64,000 nucleotides of DNA from Blautia parvula (GTDB lineage Bacteria > Bacillota > Clostridia > Lachnospirales > Lachnospiraceae): positions 744,001 through 808,000 of the forward strand of contig NZ_CP084061.1 in assembly GCF_020215665.1 (NCBI RefSeq), in the 5' to 3' direction. The notes under the pieces are model-generated. The model saw only the letters and a program-made list of their open reading frames with translations. It searched no databases and had not been told where the DNA came from. Every line of letters starts with the position of its first letter. Positions within the stretch are counted from its first letter, which is position 1. This document shows, piece after piece, positions 26,150-34,936 of the stretch. Made by a program: the position numbers and the translations under genes.

Positions 26150-27823
26150 TTGAATAAAACAACAAAAAAACAAAACGACAAGGTTAAAATCATCCCACTT
26201 GGGGGACTGGACAAAATCGGTATGAATATTACTGCAGTTGAATATCATGACACGATCATTGTGATCGACTGCGGAATATCCTTTCCGGATGATGAGATGC
26301 TGGGTATTGACAAGGTCATTCCCGATGTGTCTTATCTGATTGAGAATAAGGAGAAGGTGAAAGGGTTTGTGATCACCCACGGACATGAAGACCATATCGG
26401 TGCGCTACCCTATATCCTTCCGCAGATCAATGTGCCGGTCTATGCCACCATGCTGACAATGGGACTCATAGAGCATAAGCTGGAGGAAGCAAAACTGCTG
26501 AAAAAGACGAAACGCAGAGTAGTGAAACAGGGAGGCCAGATCAATCTTGGCGAGATGCGAATCGAATTTATCAGAACAAACCACAGCATAGCGGGGGCAT
26601 CCGCTCTGGCAATCCATACACCCGCAGGGATTGTTTTCCACACAGGGGATTTTAAAGTGGATTATACCCCTCTGTTCGGAGAGGCTATTGATCTGCAGAG
26701 AATGGGAGCTCTGGGGAAGAAAGGCGTGCTGGCAGTCATGTGCGACAGTACCAATGCCATCCGTCCCGGATTCACTCCGTCTGAGACAAAGGTTGCAAAG
26801 ACTTTTGATACGCTTTTTGCAGAAAACAAGACAAACAGAATTATTGTGGCCACCTTTGCATCCAATGTGGACCGAGTCCAGCAGATCATGAATACCGCTT
26901 ATAAATACGGAAGAAAAGTGATCCTGCAGGGCAGAAGTATGGAGACGGTCATCAAGATAGCGGAAGAACTGGGATATGTGACGATTCCTGAAAAAACTCT
27001 GATATCCGTAAATGAAATGAACCGTTATCCCGATGAAAAACTGGTATTCATCACAACAGGAAGCCAGGGAGAGGAAATGGCCGCATTGTCGAGAATGGCG
27101 GATTCGACACATAAAAAGGTAGTCATCAAACCAAAGGACGCAATCATATTCAGTTCAACTCCCATACCGGGAAATGAGAAAGCTGTCTCCAGAATCGTCA
27201 ATGAACTGGCAAGGAAAGGCGCAAATGTTATTTTCCAGGACACCCACGTGTCAGGCCATGCCTGTCAGGAGGAAATCAAGCTGATCTATTCCCTGCTGAA
27301 GCCCGAATATGCCATTCCGGTGCATGGAGAGTACCGCCATCTCATAGCCGGCGGCAATCTGGCAAAGGAATTGGGGATGGATGATGACCATGTATTTATA
27401 CTGGAGGCAGGTGACGTGCTGGAACTCTCCGAAGAGACCGGAAAGGTAGTGTCAAAAGTCACCGCAAGAGGTATCTATGTGGACGGCCTGGGCGTGGGAG
27501 ATGTGGGAAATATCGTACTCAGGGACAGGCAGAGCCTTTCGGAAAACGGTGTCATCATTGTGTCATTGGCTTTGGAGCGGAAAACAGGCAAGCTTATGTC
27601 AGGTCCGGATATTATTTCCAGAGGATTTGTCTATGTAAGAGAATCCGAAGAGCTTATGCGCGAACTGAAGAAAGTGGCATCAAAAGCCATTGAAAAATGT
27701 GAAAAACAGAATCACAGGGAATGGGGACAGATAAAGACAGAGATCAGAGACAGCCTGGATGATTATTTATGGAAAAAGATCAAGAGAAGTCCTGTTATAC
27801 TTCCTGTCATTATGGAAGTTTAA
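26150..27823 (+). CDS. rnj: Ribonuclease J
   Basis: A 557-residue RNase J of the metallo-beta-lactamase/beta-CASP family. The zinc site is THGHEDH (residues 76-82), followed by IRTNHSIAGASALAI, HTGDFKVD, the beta-CASP region with MCDSTNA and FSSTPIPGNE, and VHGEYRH. RNase J has 5'-3' exo- and endonuclease activity in mRNA turnover and rRNA maturation. Translation starts at TTG 26150 behind an AGAGGT site; no ATG fits. It is a single-gene unit bracketed by hairpins. Confidence 0.96.
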   Translation: MNKTTKKQNDKVKIIPLGGLDKIGMNITAVEYHDTIIVIDCGISFPDDEMLGIDKVIPDVSYLIENKEKVKGFVITHGHEDHIGALPYILPQINVPVYATMLTMGLIEHKLEEAKLLKKTKRRVVKQGGQINLGEMRIEFIRTNHSIAGASALAIHTPAGIVFHTGDFKVDYTPLFGEAIDLQRMGALGKKGVLAVMCDSTNAIRPGFTPSETKVAKTFDTLFAENKTNRIIVATFASNVDRVQQIMNTAYKYGRKVILQGRSMETVIKIAEELGYVTIPEKTLISVNEMNRYPDEKLVFITTGSQGEEMAALSRMADSTHKKVVIKPKDAIIFSSTPIPGNEKAVSRIVNELARKGANVIFQDTHVSGHACQEEIKLIYSLLKPEYAIPVHGEYRHLIAGGNLAKELGMDDDHVFILEAGDVLELSEETGKVVSKVTARGIYVDGLGVGDVGNIVLRDRQSLSENGVIIVSLALERKTGKLMSGPDIISRGFVYVRESEELMRELKKVASKAIEKCEKQNHREWGQIKTEIRDSLDDYLWKKIKRSPVILPVIMEV

Positions 27824-27853
27824 AATGTTTCTAAGCCTGGTTGAAGGTTTTTC

Positions 27854-27882
27854 GGCCCTCCTTTTTGGGGGGCTGTTTTTTA
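27854..27882 (+). terminator. Rho-independent terminator of rnj
   Basis: The stem GGCCCTCC/GGGGGGC with a T-rich loop is followed directly by a T run. Confidence 0.85.
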
Positions 27883-28001
27883 TATCGGTCGCAAAGAATA
27901 TAGAAGTGTGGGCAGCAGATATGATATACTGATCATACAGAAACAGAGTTATGGGCAGGACACATGAGGAACGGTATTTGGCAGGGAAAGGAGATGGTTT
28001 T

Positions 28002-28724
28002 ATGTGGAAAAGGGCAGAACTGAAAAGAAGAGGAAGGGAAAAACTAAAGCGGAATTATTGGCCTGCTGTGGCGGTTTCACTGGTTCTCGCTGTCATGATG
28101 ACAGATATTAGCGGACCGTTTTTGCTGCATGGGAAGAAGTATAACCTGGTGTCGATTCTCTGGACAGACTTCCTGATTCCCTGGAAATTCAGCGGAACTA
28201 TCATAAAGACCATTATCCGTGATATTTTCTATGTTTTTATTTTTGCCATAATAGAAGTGGGCGGAGCTGCATTTTTTATCAGGAACAGAAAGGAAAAGGC
28301 AGGGGCAGCCCTGGTATTTTCCGGCTTTTTTGATGGAAATTATAAGAAGTATATGAAGGGGATGTTCCTGGTGCATCTGGAACTGTTTTTCTGGTATCTG
28401 ATGCTTCTGGTACCGGGAATCATACAATCCTATGCATTCCGCATGGCCCCTTACATTCTGGCGGAAAACCCGGATGCCGGGTTTGAGGAGATTCTGCATA
28501 CCAGTGAGGATATGATGCGCGGACAGAAGTGGAGGGCATTTCTTCTGGACTTATCCTTTCTTGGATGGCGGGTACTGACCATTCTGACCTTTGGCGTGCT
28601 GGGAATCTTTTTTACAGGAGCATACATAGAGGCAGTGAATGCGGAGCTGTATGCTGTTCTGAAGGAGGAGCGTATGAGACGGTTAGATGCAGACAATCAC
28701 GGTATCTCATCCCGCCCGTCATGA
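28002..28724 (+). CDS. DUF975 family integral membrane protein
   Basis: A 240-residue membrane protein. The opening MWKRAELKRRGREKLKRNYW is the typical DUF975 start, followed by five or so hydrophobic segments and the motif LVPGIIQSYAFRMAPYILAENP, then a final helix pair ending near YTGAYIEAVNAELY-like sequence. The family has no known function. I start at ATG 28002, eight bases after GGAG; the upstream ATG at 27951 lacks a site. Its last 28 bp overlap the TetR gene on the other strand. Confidence 0.85.
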   Translation: MWKRAELKRRGREKLKRNYWPAVAVSLVLAVMMTDISGPFLLHGKKYNLVSILWTDFLIPWKFSGTIIKTIIRDIFYVFIFAIIEVGGAAFFIRNRKEKAGAALVFSGFFDGNYKKYMKGMFLVHLELFFWYLMLLVPGIIQSYAFRMAPYILAENPDAGFEEILHTSEDMMRGQKWRAFLLDLSFLGWRVLTILTFGVLGIFFTGAYIEAVNAELYAVLKEERMRRLDADNHGISSRPS

Positions 28725-29293
28725 ATAAGAAAACTCTCCAATCCGGCTTTGATAAAAGAATCAATGGTCTTTTGAATCTTCTTCCAGTCTCCACACTGGT
28801 TGCGGATCGTCAGTTTATTGATCGTCAGGCATCCGTTCATCTGGAAATAAAATACAGCCTCAGCCTGTTCAAATGTGAGCAGGCTGTGAGACATCAGCCA
28901 GGTGACATAGCCTTCCTTATACACATCTGCTATTTTGTCAATGATCCTGGAGGAAATAATATCGTCCAGAAATAGTACCTGATATCTGGGAGTATTGTGT
29001 ACCTTGTGGCAGAAGGGAAAAGTGCAGTTGGAGGCAGCGCGGCCGGGGCACATGAGATGTTCCTCCAGGCTTTTGGTGTCCTTCAGCATTTCTGTCAGGA
29101 TATCATCCAATACATCGTCCATATCATAATAGTGCAGATAAAAGGTTCCCCTGTTGATCTCAGCCAGCTTACAGATCTCCGTGACGGTGATTTTTGAAAA
29201 GTTTTTTTTCTCCAGCAGGGCAAGGAAGGTATCTTTGATTGCCTGCCGGGTGTATTTAGTGCGGCGGTCTTCTTTTCTTTCTTTGGTCTCCAT
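28697..29293 (-). CDS. TetR-family transcriptional regulator
   Basis: A 198-residue TetR protein. The N-terminal helix-turn-helix reads TFLALLEKKNFSKITVTEIC followed by KLAEINRGTFYLHYYDMDD, a textbook TetR DNA-binding domain. The C-terminal part is a helical ligand/dimer domain with no recognisable class. I start at ATG 29293 behind GGAGGAAAC; the ATG at 29317 is upstream of that site. It is divergent from cooC, and the shared 156-bp gap contains dyads built from ATCAAC units, so it may control cooC and itself. Confidence 0.9.
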   Translation of the reverse strand: METKERKEDRRTKYTRQAIKDTFLALLEKKNFSKITVTEICKLAEINRGTFYLHYYDMDDVLDDILTEMLKDTKSLEEHLMCPGRAASNCTFPFCHKVHNTPRYQVLFLDDIISSRIIDKIADVYKEGYVTWLMSHSLLTFEQAEAVFYFQMNGCLTINKLTIRNQCGDWKKIQKTIDSFIKAGLESFLIHDGRDEIP

Positions 29294-29316
29294 ATGTTTC
29301 CTCCTTAAACGATTCA

Positions 29317-29344
29317 TATCAACAATTTTTTTAATTTGTTGATA
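29317..29344. promoter_or_regulatory. Candidate TetR operator (TATCAACAA dyad)
   Basis: TATCAACAA and TTGTTGATA are separated by 10 bases, just upstream of the TetR start. The half-site recurs at 29414-29428 as ATCAAC-AG-GTTGTT, 22 bases before cooC. Assignment to the adjacent TetR is inference. Confidence 0.6.
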
Positions 29345-29370
29345 AAATGAACAGATTGAAAAAATTGATG

Positions 29371-29393
29371 ATTGTAATTTTCATAATTACAAT
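29371..29393. promoter_or_regulatory. Perfect 9-bp dyad in the tetR-cooC gap
   Basis: ATTGTAATT-TTCAT-AATTACAAT is a perfect inverted repeat midway between the divergent genes. It may be a second protein site or overlap the cooC promoter. Confidence 0.5.
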
Positions 29394-29449
29394 TATAATC
29401 AATTATAGAAAGAAATCAACAGGTTGTTCAGAAATTTGGAGGTAAATAT

Positions 29450-30220
29450 ATGGGACATGTTATAGCAGTGGCCGGAAAAGGCGGCGTAGGCAAGACAACT
29501 TTATGCGGTCTGCTGATTCAGTATTTATGCGAGAGCGGGAAGAAGCCGGTTCTGGCAGTGGACGCAGATGCGAATTCCAATTTAAATGAAGTTCTGGGAG
29601 TTGAGACAGAGATTACATTGGGCGAACTGCGTGAGGAAATAGAGCGTGCGGGCATTGACAGCAGATATCAGATTCCTGCAGGTGTGACAAAGCAGGATTA
29701 TCTGGAAATGAGGCTGGCGGATGCCATCACGGAAGAGGATGATTATGACCTTATGGTAATGGGGCGTACCCAGGGACAGGGATGCTACTGTTTCGTGAAT
29801 GGCCTGGTGCAGACACAGATACAGAGACTCCAGAGCCATTATCCCTACATTGTAGTGGACAATGAGGCGGGCATGGAGCACATCAGCCGCGGCATTCTGC
29901 CCACCATGCAGACAGCCATCCTGGTAAGCGACTGTTCCAGAAGAGGGGTACAGGCGGCAGGGAGAATCGCCCGTCTGGTGGAGGAACTGAATTTCAAACC
30001 ACAGAAAATGGGACTGATCGTAAACCGTGCGCCGGAGGGCAGATTAGACGCAGGAACCATGGAAGAAATTGAAAAGCAGAAGCTGAATCTTTTAGGAGTT
30101 GTTCCCCATGATGACATGGTATACCGCTTTGACTGTGACGGAAAGCCGACGATACAGCTTCCGGCAGATTCTCCGGTGCGGGCAGCCCTGAAAGGGATTG
30201 TGGAGAAATTAGGGCTGTAA
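29450..30220 (+). CDS. cooC: CooC-family nickel-insertion ATPase (CODH maturation)
   Basis: A 256-residue MinD/CooC-type ATPase. The deviant Walker A is GKGGVGKTT (residues 9-17), followed by VLAVDADANSNLNEVLG. The CxC metal motif is GCYCF with Cys112 and Cys114, the same positions as in the characterised CooC1. CooC dimers bind Ni and use ATP to load the C-cluster of carbon monoxide dehydrogenase, the key enzyme of acetogenesis. No CODH/ACS gene is in the window, so this copy stands apart from its usual cluster or serves a distant one. AGGAGG-like GGAGGT precedes the ATG. Confidence 0.9.
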   Translation: MGHVIAVAGKGGVGKTTLCGLLIQYLCESGKKPVLAVDADANSNLNEVLGVETEITLGELREEIERAGIDSRYQIPAGVTKQDYLEMRLADAITEEDDYDLMVMGRTQGQGCYCFVNGLVQTQIQRLQSHYPYIVVDNEAGMEHISRGILPTMQTAILVSDCSRRGVQAAGRIARLVEELNFKPQKMGLIVNRAPEGRLDAGTMEEIEKQKLNLLGVVPHDDMVYRFDCDGKPTIQLPADSPVRAALKGIVEKLGL

Positions 30221-30258
30221 AGGAAAAATAAAATCAGATATAAGGAAGACAGAGAATA

Positions 30259-30300
30259 CAGGGGAGCAGGCAAAACAAAGCCTGCCCCTGTTTTTTTATT
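30259..30300 (+). terminator. Rho-independent terminator of cooC
   Basis: The stem CAGGGGAGCAGGC/GCCTGCCCCTG (one bulge) is followed by seven T. Confidence 0.88.
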
Positions 30301-30310
30301 TTACCTTGTA

Positions 30311-30370
30311 TCTAACATTTCTGTAAGATTCCCGGAAACGCTGGGAGATAGAAAAAAAATAAGTTATAAT
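30311..30370 (+). promoter_or_regulatory. Promoter region of the response-regulator gene with a possible regulator box
   Basis: TATAAT lies at 30365-30370, but the -35 position reads TGGGAG, a poor match that fits an activated promoter. Upstream, TCTAACATTTCTGTAAGATT (30311-30330) shares TGTAAG and the TNTNANA spacing with a sequence before the ATPase gene (32134-32155). Confidence 0.45.
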
Positions 30371-30429
30371 GATAGCACCAAACAAGGATCAAAACCGATA
30401 CACAAGACAGAGAAAAGGAGCAGAATATT

Positions 30430-31101
30430 ATGAAGATCATGATTGTGGAAGACGAATTGTCCCTTGCCAGAGAAATTTGCCTCCTCTGCAGAAAATGGGA
30501 GTTTGATACAGAATATATAAGAACCTTTGACCATGTGGATGAGGAGTTTATGCGCATCAAGCCGGATTTTGTTCTTCTGGACATTAATCTGCCTTATCAT
30601 GACGGCTTTTACTGGTGTGAAAGAATCAGAACCATGTCCAATGTGCCCATCCTTTTTTTATCCAGCCGTGAGTTAAACGCGGATAAGATCATGGCTATGG
30701 CATCCGGCGGGGATGATTACATGGAAAAACCCTTTGATTCGGAGCTGCTGCTTGTGAAAATCCGTTCCATGCTGAGGCGTGCCTATGAATACCGGAAAAA
30801 TGACAGGGAATATCTGACGGACGGAGGATATTATGACAGCGCGGAGGGGATCTTTACCTATGGGGAACAGTCGGTGGAGCTGACCAAGTCGGAGAATAAA
30901 ATCATGAGTGCCCTGGTAGAATGCAGAGGAAAAGTAGTGGAGAGAGAAAAGCTGATGCAGCATCTATGGAATACGGATGAATTTGTCACGGACGCCTCCC
31001 TGACTGTTCTGGTGTCAAGGCTCAGAAGCAAGCTTCGGGATATATCCGGCGGGAAAGAGATCATAGGCACGAAAAAAGGAAGGGGATATTATATCATATG
31101 A
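30430..31101 (+). CDS. OmpR-type response regulator (BceR-like)
   Basis: A 223-residue two-domain regulator. The receiver domain has the acidic pair (VEDE), the phosphorylated Asp51 in LLDINLP, and the conserved Lys in MEKPFD. The C-terminal winged helix has LTKSENKIMSALVE and LWNTDEFVTDASLTVLVSRLR. It overlaps the kinase gene by four bases and sits before an ABC transporter of the BceAB type, so it probably activates that transporter in response to cell-wall-active peptides. Confidence 0.93.
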   Translation: MKIMIVEDELSLAREICLLCRKWEFDTEYIRTFDHVDEEFMRIKPDFVLLDINLPYHDGFYWCERIRTMSNVPILFLSSRELNADKIMAMASGGDDYMEKPFDSELLLVKIRSMLRRAYEYRKNDREYLTDGGYYDSAEGIFTYGEQSVELTKSENKIMSALVECRGKVVEREKLMQHLWNTDEFVTDASLTVLVSRLRSKLRDISGGKEIIGTKKGRGYYII

Positions 31102-32120
31102 AAAAGTATCTGGCTGATCGGGGCCATGCCATACTGCTTTTTTTGATATCACTGCTGTTTGTCAATTTGTATTTCGGTTTCATCTGCGCTACCCGAGTCA
31201 ATCCGGGGGATTTGTATTACCTGGATGCAGCAGCGGGCGCGCTGGCGCTGTTTCTTCTGGCACTGGACTACAGAAAACAGAGCAGGATCTGCAGAACACT
31301 CACAGAGGAGAAAGAGATTTCAAAAGAGGAGATGAGAAAGCTGCTGGGCCGCCGTCAGTATGAAATATGGTACCGGGAGAAAGAGGAAGATGAGGAAAAA
31401 ATACAAAATCTGTATAATGAGATCCTGGAACTGAGCGACTATATTACCCTGTGGGCCCATGAAGTGAAGCTGCCTCTATCTGCCCTGCGGCTTATGAATG
31501 AGAGAAATAAGGACAGGGCACTGCAGGAAGAAATGCAGGATTCCCTGGAGCGGATACAGCAGTATCTGAATACCATGATGATGAGCAGTAAGCTGAAAAA
31601 GCCGGAAAATGACGTGAAGCTGGAAAAGGTCAGTTTAAGGGAAGCGGCAGCGGAGGCTGTAAAAAACCACTCCTATTTTCTGATACGCGATCATTTTGCC
31701 ATAGAGATGCATTTAAAAGACGAGGCTGTTTACAGCGACCGCAGATGGCTGGTCTATATGCTGGACCAGATCATCGGCAACGCGGTGAAATACCGGGGAG
31801 AAAACCCCACACTCACCTTCGGAGCTGACATTTCCTCTGCATGCGGAACAGAGTTTTGGGTTGAGGACAACGGTACCGGCATAGCCCAGGCGGAACTGCC
31901 CTATATATTTGATAAAGGCTATATCGGAAGCTGTCAGAGAAACGGCGGCTACCGCTCCACGGGAATGGGCCTGTATTTTGTAAAGCAGACTGCAGACAGG
32001 CTGGGCATTGGAGTCAGGGCTTCCTCCGGGGAAAACAATACAAGATTTACATTTACATTTCAAGATCACGCAGATTATTTTTTCCTGGATAAGCCACACC
32101 AAACCTTGCAGAAATGTTAG
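31098..32120 (+). CDS. Intramembrane-sensing histidine kinase (BceS-like)
   Basis: A 340-residue kinase with two membrane helices close together (about residues 10-30 and 42-57) and almost no extracytoplasmic loop, the hallmark of BceS kinases that sense through their transporter. The phospho-acceptor is His121 in LWAHEVKLPLSALRL. ATP-binding boxes are present: NAVKY, VEDNGTGIA, STGMGLYFVK. It forms an operon with the response regulator and lies 106 bp before the transporter genes. Confidence 0.92.
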   Translation: MKKYLADRGHAILLFLISLLFVNLYFGFICATRVNPGDLYYLDAAAGALALFLLALDYRKQSRICRTLTEEKEISKEEMRKLLGRRQYEIWYREKEEDEEKIQNLYNEILELSDYITLWAHEVKLPLSALRLMNERNKDRALQEEMQDSLERIQQYLNTMMMSSKLKKPENDVKLEKVSLREAAAEAVKNHSYFLIRDHFAIEMHLKDEAVYSDRRWLVYMLDQIIGNAVKYRGENPTLTFGADISSACGTEFWVEDNGTGIAQAELPYIFDKGYIGSCQRNGGYRSTGMGLYFVKQTADRLGIGVRASSGENNTRFTFTFQDHADYFFLDKPHQTLQKC

Positions 32121-32133
32121 AAACAGGCGGAAG

Positions 32134-32178
32134 GTGTTAGAAAGATGTAAGGATTTCCCGCTCCTGTTTTGCTACACT
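32134..32178 (+). promoter_or_regulatory. Promoter region of the BceAB-type transporter
   Basis: TGTTAGAAAGATGTAAGGATT at about 32134-32154 is followed by a TACACT -10 candidate at 32173-32178. The TGTAAG core recurs before the regulator gene at 30322-30327, suggesting one regulator acts on both. Confidence 0.4.
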
Positions 32179-32226
32179 TAAACTGTAAAGAAAACAGTTG
32201 AATTTGCCGTAAAAGGAGTTAAGGAA

Positions 32227-32982
32227 ATGAAAAAAATTGTGGAGATCAAAAATCTGACAAAGACCTATGGACGCAAAGGATATGAGTCGGTAGTCCTGAA
32301 AGATGTCACCATGGATATTTATGAACATGATTTTATTGCCATCATGGGGCCAAGCGGAGCCGGTAAATCCACCCTTTTAAACCTGCTGTCCACGCTTGAC
32401 AAGCCCTCCCGGGGGCAGATCATTTTGGACGGGGAGGATGTGACAAGGGTGGGAAACCGACAGCTCTCCGTGATCCGCAGGGATAAGATCGGATTCATTT
32501 TCCAGGAATACAATCTTCTGGACAATATGACCCTTCAGGACAACATAGCCCTTCCTCTTTCCCTGAACGGTAAGAAGAGCCGGGAAATTCTGGAGAAGGT
32601 GGATAAAATGGCAGATATGTTCGGGCTGTCTGCGCATCTGAACAAATACCCTTACCAGCTTTCCGGAGGACAGAAACAGCGCGGAGCCAGTGCCAGGGCA
32701 CTGATCACAGAACCCCGGATCCTCTTTGCCGATGAGCCCACAGGAGCTCTGGATTCCCGTTCCAGCCGGGATCTGCTTTTGAGCCTGAAGGCAGCCAATG
32801 AGAAAGGAAAAGCCACGATTCTTATGGTGACGCATGATGCCTACACAGCCAGCTATGCAAAGCAGGTATACTTTTTAAGCGACGGGCAGATTCAGTGCAG
32901 ACTGAACAATAAGGAGGACAGAAAGTTATTTTACGATGAGATTCTGAAGCTCCTGGCATCCATGGGAGGTGAGAGGGAATGA
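32227..32982 (+). CDS. ABC transporter ATP-binding protein (BceA-like)
   Basis: A 251-residue ATPase of the MacB/LolD/BceA type. Walker A is GPSGAGKST (41-49), the Q-loop [13 protein letters not shown], the signature LSGGQKQRG, and Walker [14 protein letters not shown]. The signature lacks the second usual Arg-Val (QRGASARAL). It pairs with the permease that overlaps it by four bases. The module exports or removes cell-wall-targeting peptide antibiotics and signals to the kinase. Confidence 0.95.
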   Translation: MKKIVEIKNLTKTYGRKGYESVVLKDVTMDIYEHDFIAIMGPSGAGKSTLLNLLSTLDKPSRGQIILDGEDVTRVGNRQLSVIRRDKIGFIFQEYNLLDNMTLQDNIALPLSLNGKKSREILEKVDKMADMFGLSAHLNKYPYQLSGGQKQRGASARALITEPRILFADEPTGALDSRSSRDLLLSLKAANEKGKATILMVTHDAYTASYAKQVYFLSDGQIQCRLNNKEDRKLFYDEILKLLASMGGERE

Positions 32983-34877
32983 GTCTGATCCGGCTTACAA
33001 TGTCCAATTTTAAACGGAATCTGAGAAATTATATGTCATTGGTTCTGGCGCTGGCCTTCTCTGTGTTTATCTTTTTCAATTTTCAGTGTGTCCTGTATTC
33101 GGATTCCATGGAAGTGCTGAACAATTACAATAAAGACTATATAGATTTGATCGTGCATGCGCTGTCTGTTGTCTTTGGCGTATTTTTGTTTTTCTTTATC
33201 TGGTATGCTACCAATGTGTTTTTAAACCAGCGGAAAAAGGAAATCGGCATCTACATTTTCATGGGACTGGACAACAAAAGAATCGGGAAAATGTACGCTT
33301 TGGAAGCTTTATTTTCCGGCCTCTTTTCCCTGGCAGCAGGTCTGGCGGCGGGAGTAGTTTTTTCAAAGCTGTTCCAGATGGTGCTGCTGCGCATTTCGGA
33401 GATCAGCGTGGATATAAAATTTTCCTTTTCCCTGAAGCCGGTGCTGATAACCGCGTGTGTTTTCATGGCGATTTACGGGCTGATGGTGGTGAAGGGGTAT
33501 GTCTCTCTTGTCAGAAGCAGCGTGCTGGATATGCTTTCCGGTGCAAAACAAAAAGAGATGAAAGCGGAACCGGCATTTCTGACAGCCATTAAGATCATGC
33601 TTGGCGTCAGTGTACTTGGGGCAGGATATTACTGTGCCGTCAGGACAGGTGATATTGACAGTCTTGCCTATGCCCTGGCTGCGGTGATCCTGGTCATAGC
33701 AGGCACTTATTTTATCTACGGCGGCCTGATTCCATGGCTGATCAGAAAGCTTACGGAGAATAAACAATATCTCTATCAAAAGCAGAGAAATCTTTGGGTG
33801 AACAACCTGGCCTTCCGTCTGAAGCGGAACTACAGGACCTATGCTATCGTGACCGTGCTCATGATCTGCTCCGTCACAGTGCTTGGAACCTCCATAGCCC
33901 TGAAGCAGAGATATGAAAGGTCAGAGCATTTCAGGACCACATATACCTGTCAGGTGGTAACGAAAACGGAAGTGGACGCAGATGAGATACAAAAAGGGAT
34001 TGAGAAGGAGAATAAAGTAAAATACAGAAGCAGCATTCCCCTTTTATCGCTTGACCCGGATAAGCTGCATTCGAAATACAAGAGTGCCAATTATGCTATT
34101 ACTTCAGAATCGGCCGTAAAAGCTGCCGCCGAAGAAGCCGGGCTTCCCTATGAGAGTGGATCGCTTAGGGACAATGAGTGTGTTCATCTGACCCATATTA
34201 TGCTCATGAGCTTTGTTCCGGAAGACAATGAGCCGGTTACCATAGGGGATCAGGTATTTCAGCAGATCGCAGAGAGCAATGTGCCATATCTGGGGGATCT
34301 GCAGAATGGGATGAGTGTATATGTGGTGAATGACACACAGTATAAAAAGTTGCAGCTACTGGGGGAAGTTCTGTATCTGTACAACTATAAATTTGAGGAC
34401 CCCGAAAATCTGGATGCTTCGGTTCCCTATCTCAGGTCTCTTGCGAAAGAGGATCCGGACCGTTTTGTGGGTGTGAATCTGATTCGTACGGAGGATAAAG
34501 AAGGGGCTTGGGTCCGTGTCATGTATTCCCTCTGTGTATTCATGTTCGCAACCCTGATCCTGGCCTGCGGAAGTATTATCTTCATCAAATTAAACAATGA
34601 AGCTGTGGAGGATATGGAGCGCTACAGGGTATTGCAGAAAATAGGAATCCAGAGATCCACACTTTATAAATCCATGAAAAATGAGATTCGCTTTACTTAT
34701 TACTGTCCTTTTGTTCTCATGGTCCTGACTTCCTATTTTTCTATCCACGCAGTGGGAACGGTTATGAAAGAAGATCTGCTTCGGATCAATGTGTTCAGCG
34801 CGGCAGCCATACTGCTGTTATTCAGCATCATTTACCTGATATCCGTCCGCGCATTCAGGAAAAAAGTTTTGGATTAA
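32979..34877 (+). CDS. FtsX-family permease (BceB-like)
   Basis: A 632-residue permease. Ten hydrophobic segments can be counted: one near the N-terminus, three from about residue 55, and others after each FtsX domain. Motifs include NVFLNQRKKEIGIYIFMGLDN and the late ERYRVLQKIGIQRSTLYKS. A large extracytoplasmic domain (about residues 310-510) lies between helices 7 and 8, where BceB proteins bind peptide-lipid II complexes. It ends before a strong bidirectional terminator. Confidence 0.93.
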   Translation: MSLIRLTMSNFKRNLRNYMSLVLALAFSVFIFFNFQCVLYSDSMEVLNNYNKDYIDLIVHALSVVFGVFLFFFIWYATNVFLNQRKKEIGIYIFMGLDNKRIGKMYALEALFSGLFSLAAGLAAGVVFSKLFQMVLLRISEISVDIKFSFSLKPVLITACVFMAIYGLMVVKGYVSLVRSSVLDMLSGAKQKEMKAEPAFLTAIKIMLGVSVLGAGYYCAVRTGDIDSLAYALAAVILVIAGTYFIYGGLIPWLIRKLTENKQYLYQKQRNLWVNNLAFRLKRNYRTYAIVTVLMICSVTVLGTSIALKQRYERSEHFRTTYTCQVVTKTEVDADEIQKGIEKENKVKYRSSIPLLSLDPDKLHSKYKSANYAITSESAVKAAAEEAGLPYESGSLRDNECVHLTHIMLMSFVPEDNEPVTIGDQVFQQIAESNVPYLGDLQNGMSVYVVNDTQYKKLQLLGEVLYLYNYKFEDPENLDASVPYLRSLAKEDPDRFVGVNLIRTEDKEGAWVRVMYSLCVFMFATLILACGSIIFIKLNNEAVEDMERYRVLQKIGIQRSTLYKSMKNEIRFTYYCPFVLMVLTSYFSIHAVGTVMKEDLLRINVFSAAAILLLFSIIYLISVRAFRKKVLD

Positions 34878-34891
34878 AAAAGAAACAGATT

Positions 34892-34936
34892 AGTGCGGCG
34901 TCCCGGGAAAACATCCGGGGCGCCGCACTTTTTTTA
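34892..34936. terminator. Bidirectional terminator between convergent genes
   Basis: The stem AGTGCGGCG/CGCCGCACT, with an inner CCCGG/CCGGG hairpin, is followed by a T run on the plus strand and by A-rich sequence that reads as T on the minus strand. It separates the permease from the UroD-like gene. Confidence 0.9.
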
